Source of the DNA: Theobroma cacao
Taxonomy: Eukaryota > Streptophyta > Magnoliopsida > Malvales > Malvaceae
Assembly: GCF_000208745.1 (NCBI RefSeq)
Contig: NC_030857.1
Coordinates: forward strand, 14,266,888-14,330,887
Direction of reading: 5' to 3'
Length of the DNA stretch: 64,000 nucleotides
Position 1 is the stretch's first letter. Each line of letters begins with the position of its first letter. The position numbers were made by a program, and so were the translations under genes. Of this stretch, positions 58,858-64,000 are shown piece after piece. The notes beneath the pieces were generated by a model. The model was not told where the DNA came from, made no database searches, and saw only the letters and a program-made list of their open reading frames with translations.

Positions 58858-59243
58858 ATTCGGTTGGTATTAGAGCGAAGGGAAAGATAACCCTATTCTT
58901 GGGAACTCTCGCATATGATCTATTGCGAAGTATGACTCTCCACCCAGGAGCTTGGAAGAGGAGGGAAGGGACTGCCCCGTGCTCCCCGAGGTGAAGTGCA
59001 CCTCTTGTCGAGTACTTTGATAGGTACCATCGAATGCCATCTATGTCTAGAGTGGTGGAAGAATTCGATTGGTATCAGAGCTTTCAGTTTAAAAGCTTTT
59101 GATTTTTAAAGTTCTTGGATTTAAAGCTATTTTAAAATAATTTACAATGTCAGTGTGGCCCAGTTAAGATTAGTTAGTTACATGTAGTTGCATATAGAGT
59201 CTTAAGTCGTCTAAACCAATTCCGTTCTTTTTGTAGATCATTA
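58858..59243 (+). other. Leader of element G with two primer-binding-site-like sequences
   Basis: TGGTATTAGAGC at 58865-58876 lies seven bases after the LTR and is the expected site with one transition. A second, perfect TGGTATCAGAGC is at 59070-59081, also preceded by AATTCG. The rest of the leader has no recognisable coding. Confidence 0.85.
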
Positions 59244-60420
59244 TGCCTCCTCGACGTGAGCTACCACCTATCACTGATCTACTGGTAGGGGAAGAGGTCA
59301 CCCCAGACAAAGTCGGTCAGATTACATAAAAGAGGAGTCGACTGCGTCTTCTTTTAGAGCAGTTCCTATTGTTGAGTCTACTGACATTCTTGTACCTCCT
59401 CCACCACCTGTTGTTGCTTCTGACGTACCTGCCATGTCACTCAAGACAACTCATGCATTAGCGACTTTTTTTGTTGCTCTTACGGGCCAGGCTCAGGCTG
59501 GTCCAGTTCCACCTGTTGTTTTCCCTGTAACAACCTCAATACCACCACCTCCTATTCCACCCCAAACACCAAACGTCTCCATTTCTAAGAAATTGAAGGA
59601 AGCTAGACAGTTAGGTTGCATCTTGTTTACTGGTGAGTTAGATGCGACCGCAGCTAGGGATTGGGTTATTCAGGTATCAGAGACACTGACAGATATGGAA
59701 TTAGATGATGAGATGAAATTGAAGGTGGCTACACGATTATTTGAGAAGAGAGCTCGTACTTGGTGGAGTTCAGTAAAGTCTCGCTCTCCTATACAATTGA
59801 CTTGGATGGATTTCCTCCGAGAGTTCGATGGTCAATACTACACCTATTTCCATCAGAAAGAGAAAAATAGAGAATTTTTTAGCTTGAAACAAGGGAACAT
59901 GACCATTGAGGATTATGAAACTCGTTTTAACGAGCTGATGTCTTATGTACCTGAGTTGGTGAGATTGGAGCAAGACCAGGTAAACTACTTTAAGAAGAGA
60001 CTCAGTAATGAGATACGGGAACGTATGATAGTGACTGGCAAGGAGTCGTATAAGGAAGTTATGCATATGGCCTTACAGGCTGAGAAGCTCGTCACTGAGA
60101 ATAGACGGATCCGAGCTGAGTTTACAAAGAGAAAGAATCTGCCTACGTTCTCGAGTTAGTCTTCACAGAGAGGTAGAGATTCGACATCTACTTCAGGAAG
60201 TACTACCTCAGCGTTTGTGGCATCCACTAGAGCTCTATCTCAGTAGTCACAACCGAGATCTTCTAGATTTGATCGGCCAGTGATGAGTAGTCAAGGGGGG
60301 ACTTCAGGAAGATTGGACAAGTGCCGTAATTGCGGAGGATTTCATGTTGGATCATTTACAAAGCCTGTAACGTGTTTTCAATGTGGCCAACAAGGGCATA
60401 TCAAGAGAGATTATCCTTAG
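59244..60420 (+). pseudogene. Gag of element G (broken)
   Basis: The likely start is ATG 59244 (MPPRRELPP), with a frameshift near 59275 that joins it to the main frame at about 59290-60159. That frame has a Pro-rich N-terminal part (VPPPPPVV), the gag core (GELDATAARDWVIQVSETL, TWWSSVKSRSPIQLTWMDFL, FFSLKQGNMTIEDYETRFNEL, YFKKRLSNEIRERMI) and a TAG at 60157. Past the stop the zinc-binding region runs 60322-60414: CRNCGGFHVG and CFQCGQQGHIKRDY. In the knuckle the last Cys is Tyr, and one Cys of the first finger is also replaced. Further stops are at 60244 and 60418. Confidence 0.9.
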
Positions 60421-61035
60421 TTGAGACGGGGTACAATAGTTACATCTACTCCTCTAACTCGTCTTAGTATACTGCGGAGAGACACTTCGGGATCACAATC
60501 CAGACAGGGCCCAGTGATACAGTCAGGCATGGAAAGTAATACCCCAAAGCAGCCATCTTCCAGACCGCAGCTCGAGATTTTGACCAAGGTTTTTGCAGTG
60601 ACTGAGGATGAAGCCCGAGTTCGACCTAGCACAATGACATGTACTATGATTGTGTTTGACAGAGATACACATATTTTGATAGATTCAGGCTCCGATATAT
60701 CATACGTGAGCATATCATTTGCATCATTCTTAGATAGGAACCTGTCACCATTAGAGGAAGAGATTGTAGTGCATATTCCTCTAGGCGAGTGGTTAGTAAG
60801 AAATACGTATTATAGTGACTGTGGTATTAAAGTTGGGGAAGAAGAATTTATGGGTGATTTAATCCCTTTGGAGATTCGGGACTTTGATTTTATCTTGGGT
60901 ATGGATTGGTTGTCCACTCATCTAGTAAAGGTGGATTGTTTTAAGAAAGAAGTGATTTTCTAGAGTTCAAAGGGAGCAAAAGTTGTATTTACGAGGGAGC
61001 GTCAAGTATTACCATTTTGTGTAATCTCGACCCTC
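60421..61035 (+). pseudogene. Aspartic protease of element G
   Basis: The active site reads HILIDSGSDISYVS (about 60668-60710) with an intact DSG triad. The following EEEFMGDLIPLEIRDFDFILGMDWLS (60838-60915) is typical of chromovirus proteases. A TAG at 60961-60963 interrupts the frame just after it. Confidence 0.92.
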
Positions 61036-62515
61036 AAAGCTTTGAAATTGGTGCGAAAGGGATATCCGGCATACTTGGCTCATGTGATTGATATATCGAG
61101 GGAGGAACCTAAGTTAGAGAATGTCCCCGTAGTAAGTGAGTTCCCTGATGTATTTCCTGATGAATTACCGGAACTTCCTCCCGATTGTGAGTTCGAATTC
61201 ACCATTGAATTACTTTTGAGTACTGCCCCTATCTCTATTCCTCCATATAAAATGGCTTCGGTAGAGTTGAAGGAGTTGAAAGTACAGTTGAAAGAGTTAG
61301 TGGACAAGGGTTTTATACGCCCTAGTACATCTCCGTGGGGAGCACTGGTTTTATTTGAGAAAAAAAAAGATAGTACACTTCGGTTATGTCTAGATTACCG
61401 ACAGCTTAACAGAATGACCATTAAGAACAAGTATCCGTTGCCGAGGATTGATGATCTTTTCGATTAATTACAGGGAGCTACAATGTTTTCTAAGGTTGAT
61501 CTGAGGTCTAGGTATCATCAGTTGAGGATTAAAGAATAGAATGTACCCAAGACAGCGTTCAGGACTAGGTACGATCATTACGAGTTTTTGGTCATGCCTT
61601 TCGGGTTAACTAACACACCGGTAGTTTTTATGGTTCTCATGAACAGATTGTTCCACCCTTACTTGGACAAGTTTGTTATTGTATTCATTGATGACATCCT
61701 GGTTTACTCGAGAGACAATGATGAGCACACTACCCACTTACGTAAAGTATTACAGACTTTGCGGGAAAGACAGTTGTATGCAAAGTTTTCGAAGTGTGAG
61801 TTTTTGTTACAGGAAGTGGTATTCTTGGGACACGTAGTATCAGGAGCTAGAATATATGTTGATCCCAAGAAGATAGAGGCAATTTTACAATGGAGCAACC
61901 TAAGACAGTGACGGAGATTCGTAGTTTCCTCGGATTAGCTGGATATTATCAGAAGTTTGTTCAGGGGTTTTCCTTAATAGCAGCTCCTTTGACCCGTCTA
62001 ACTCGTAAGGGAGTTAAGTTTAAGTGGGACAATGTGTGTGAAAGTCGATTTCAGGAGCTGAAGAACTGGTTAACATCTACTTCAGTATTGACACTTCCTG
62101 TGAGTGGTAAAGGATTTGTAGTATATAGTGATGCCTCAACGTTGGGGTTGGGGTGCATACTGATGCAGGATGAAAAAGTTGTGGCTTATGCTTCTAGACA
62201 GCTAAAAAGGCATGAAGCAAATTACCCTACCCATGATTTAGAGTTAGCAACAGTGGTGTTTGCTTTAAAAATCTGGAGGCATTACTTGTATGGTGAGCAT
62301 TGTCGAATATTTAAGGATCACAAGAGTTTAAAATATTTGCTCACTCAGAAGGAGCTTAATTTGAGGCAAAGGTGATGGTTGGAGTTGATAAAAGATTATG
62401 ACTTGGTGATAGACTATCATCCGAGAAAGGCGAACGTTGTAGCTGATGCCTTAAGTTGTAAGTCTTCATCGTCTTTAGCCGCACTTCAGAGTTGTTATTT
62501 TCCAGCATTATTATA
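61036..62515 (+). pseudogene. Reverse transcriptase and RNase H of element G
   Basis: RT blocks: [20 protein letters not shown] (61130-61190), [17 protein letters not shown] (61306-61355), [20 protein letters not shown] (61387-61445), FSKVDLRS, and the catalytic [12 protein letters not shown] (about 61684-61718), intact. RNase [16 protein letters not shown] (62128-62168), [39 protein letters not shown], then TGA at 62373-62375, and [14 protein letters not shown] (62418-62455). Other breaks: TAA 61465-61467, TAG near 61537, and a frameshift near 61900. Confidence 0.93.
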
Positions 62516-64000
62516 GATGAAATCTCTTGGGGTCAGTTGAGAAATGGTGAGGATGGATCCTTATTGGCAAGCTTCATTGTGCGACCTTCGTTACTTAATC
62601 AGATTAAAAACATTCAGAGGTTTGATGATGAGTTAAGAAAAAAAATTCAAAAATTGACCGATGGGGGAGTTAGTGAGTTCAGATTCAGAGAGGATAACAT
62701 CTTGATGTTTAGAGACCGAGTTTTTGTTCCTGAGGGAAACCAATTGAGACAAGCGATCATGGAAGAAGCCCATTCATCTGCCTATGCATTACATCCTAGA
62801 AGCACCAAGATGTATAGGACTATCAGGGAGAATTATTGGTGGCCAGGTATGAAGCGAGACGTAGCAGAATTCATAGTAAAGTGTCTCGTATGTCAGCAAG
62901 TTAAGGAGGAGCATCAAAGGCCAGTAGGTACACTTCAGTCTTTACCTATTCTCGAGTGGAAATGGGAGCATGTAACTATGGATTTTGTTTTGGGATGTCG
63001 CAAACACAGAGGGGAAAGGATTCGATCTGGGTGATCGTAGATCGGTTGACTAAGTCCACTCACTTTTTAGCTGTCCATAGTACATACTCTATTGAGAAGC
63101 TAGCTCAGCTCTATATAGATGAGATTGTGAGGCTACATGGAGTTCCTGTTTCTATAGTGTCAAACCGAGATCCTCGATTCACTTCTCCACTCTGGCCAAA
63201 ATTTCAAGAAGCTCTCAAAACCAAATTGAAATTTAGCACTGCTTTTTACCCACAGACTGATGGTCAGTCAGAGAGGACTATTTAGACTATGGAGGATATG
63301 TTGAGGGCTTGTGTCATGGATTTTCTGGGGAGTTGGGATAGACACTTGCCATTAGTGGAATTTGCTTACAACAACAGCTTCTAGTCTAGCATTGGTATGG
63401 CACCGTACGAAGCTTTATATGAAAGGAAATGTCGTACTCCACTTTGTTAGGATGAAGTGGGTGAAAGAAAGTTAGTTAGTGTGGAATTGATTGATCTAAC
63501 TAATGACAAGATTAAGGTTATACAAGAGAGACTAAAAGTAGCCCAGGATAGGCAGAAGAGCTATGCAGATAAACGGAGAAAAGACTTGGAGTTTGAGATC
63601 GATGATAGAGTTTTTCTTAAGGTTTCTCCGTGGAAATATGTGATTCGATTTACGAAGCGGGGAAAGCTTAACCCGAGGTATATTGGACCATTCCGAATCA
63701 TTGAGAGAATTGGACTAGTGGCTTATCGGTTAAAACTACCTCTAGAGTTAGATCCGATCCACAACGTTTTCCATGTCTCCATGCTTAAGAAATATGTACC
63801 AGATCCCTCTCACATCCTCGAAACACCTCCGATCGAGTTGCATGATGATTTGAAGTTCGAGGTGCAACCTGTGAGTATCTTGGATCGAAAGGATCGAGTA
63901 TTGAGGAACAAGAGTATTTCAATGGTCAAAGTGTTGTGGAAAAGTGCTCGAATGGAGGAAATGACATGGGAAGTAGAGCATCAGATGAGGAACCAATACC
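62516..64000 (+). pseudogene. Integrase and partial chromodomain of element G (cut by window end)
   Basis: The HHCC zinc region is complete at about 62766-62905 (EEAHSSAYALHPRSTK, YWWPGMKRD, KCLVCQQVK). The DDE core has VTMDFV (first Asp, about 62975), a frameshift near 63005, IVSNRDPRF (63153-63180) where the second catalytic Asp codon is AAC (63163-63165), and TDGQSERTI with the Glu intact. Stops are at 63283, 63381 and 63448 (all TAG). The C-terminal part reads RRKDLEFEIDDRVFLKVSPW, GKLNPRYIGPFRIIERIG, HNVFHVSMLKKYVPDPSH. The chromodomain starts at about 63872 (VSILDRKDRVLRNKSISMVK) and is unfinished at 64000. Confidence 0.92.

Larger units (their letters stand above)
56056..64000 (+). mobile_element. 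Element G: chromodomain Ty3/gypsy element (5' LTR to chromodomain, runs off the window)
   Basis: It has a 5' LTR, primer site, gag, protease, RT, RNase H, integrase and the start of a chromodomain, all on the plus strand. The 3' LTR is outside. The LTR is related to family B and the chromodomain and pol wording fit the Tekay/Del clade. It lies in the integrase of element S. Confidence 0.93.

Noticed and set aside
59244..64000. Element G as a functional retrotransposon
   Set aside because: Stops at 60157, 60961, 61465, 62373, 63283, 63381 and 63448, two frameshifts and a lost catalytic Asp exclude it as it stands.

Overview
The whole 64 kb window is nested LTR retrotransposons from a plant nuclear genome. 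The evidence is chromodomain Ty3/gypsy (Tekay/Del-type), Athila-type gypsy and Sirevirus-type Ty1/copia proteins, tRNA-primed binding sites, AT-rich sequence and methylation-style decay (C-to-T and G-to-A stop codons). The mix suggests a eudicot; I cannot name the species. I found no host gene, no tRNA or rRNA gene, no CRISPR array and nothing prokaryotic. No element here looks able to move by itself: every coding region is broken by stops or frameshifts, and some have lost catalytic residues.

Left part (1-27176): element P, a plus-strand chromovirus. Its 5' LTR is cut by the window start and its 3' LTR ends at 27176. Solo LTRs interrupt it: family B in the 5' LTR (1573-4386) and in the 3' LTR (22802-25699), a 1.7 kb unassigned solo LTR (20476-22171), and family C in the protease region (8047-13350, itself split by a second family C copy at 9986-12677, and 13447-15971). 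Middle part (27177-46846): element H, a minus-strand chromovirus that P entered at its reverse transcriptase (RT). H gag is split by a solo LTR of H's own family (29031-31937) and by element A (31963-45661). A is an Athila-like, RT-less element that carries a solo LTR of P's family (35838-39356) and one of family C (43007-45635).

Right part (46847-64000): H's 5' LTR ends abruptly against a truncated 3' end of a minus-strand copia (K). K is interrupted by a minus-strand Sirevirus-type copia (S, from 48069). The 3' LTR of S holds a solo LTR of K's family (48507-50514, containing a 783 bp assembly gap), and the integrase of S is interrupted by a plus-strand chromovirus G (56056 to the window end), whose LTR is related to family B.

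Ten solo LTRs have recognisable 5 bp target-site duplications (six perfect, the rest with one or two mismatches), so nearly every junction is defined to the base. Removing the inserts restores continuity: H gag and P protease read across their empty sites, and A's protease joins in frame to the integrase C-terminal domain. The most interesting pattern is that four unrelated element families (C, H, P, A) each carry their own cluster of short, diverged, near-palindromic motifs in the LTR or 3' noncoding region. The motif sequence is different in each family.
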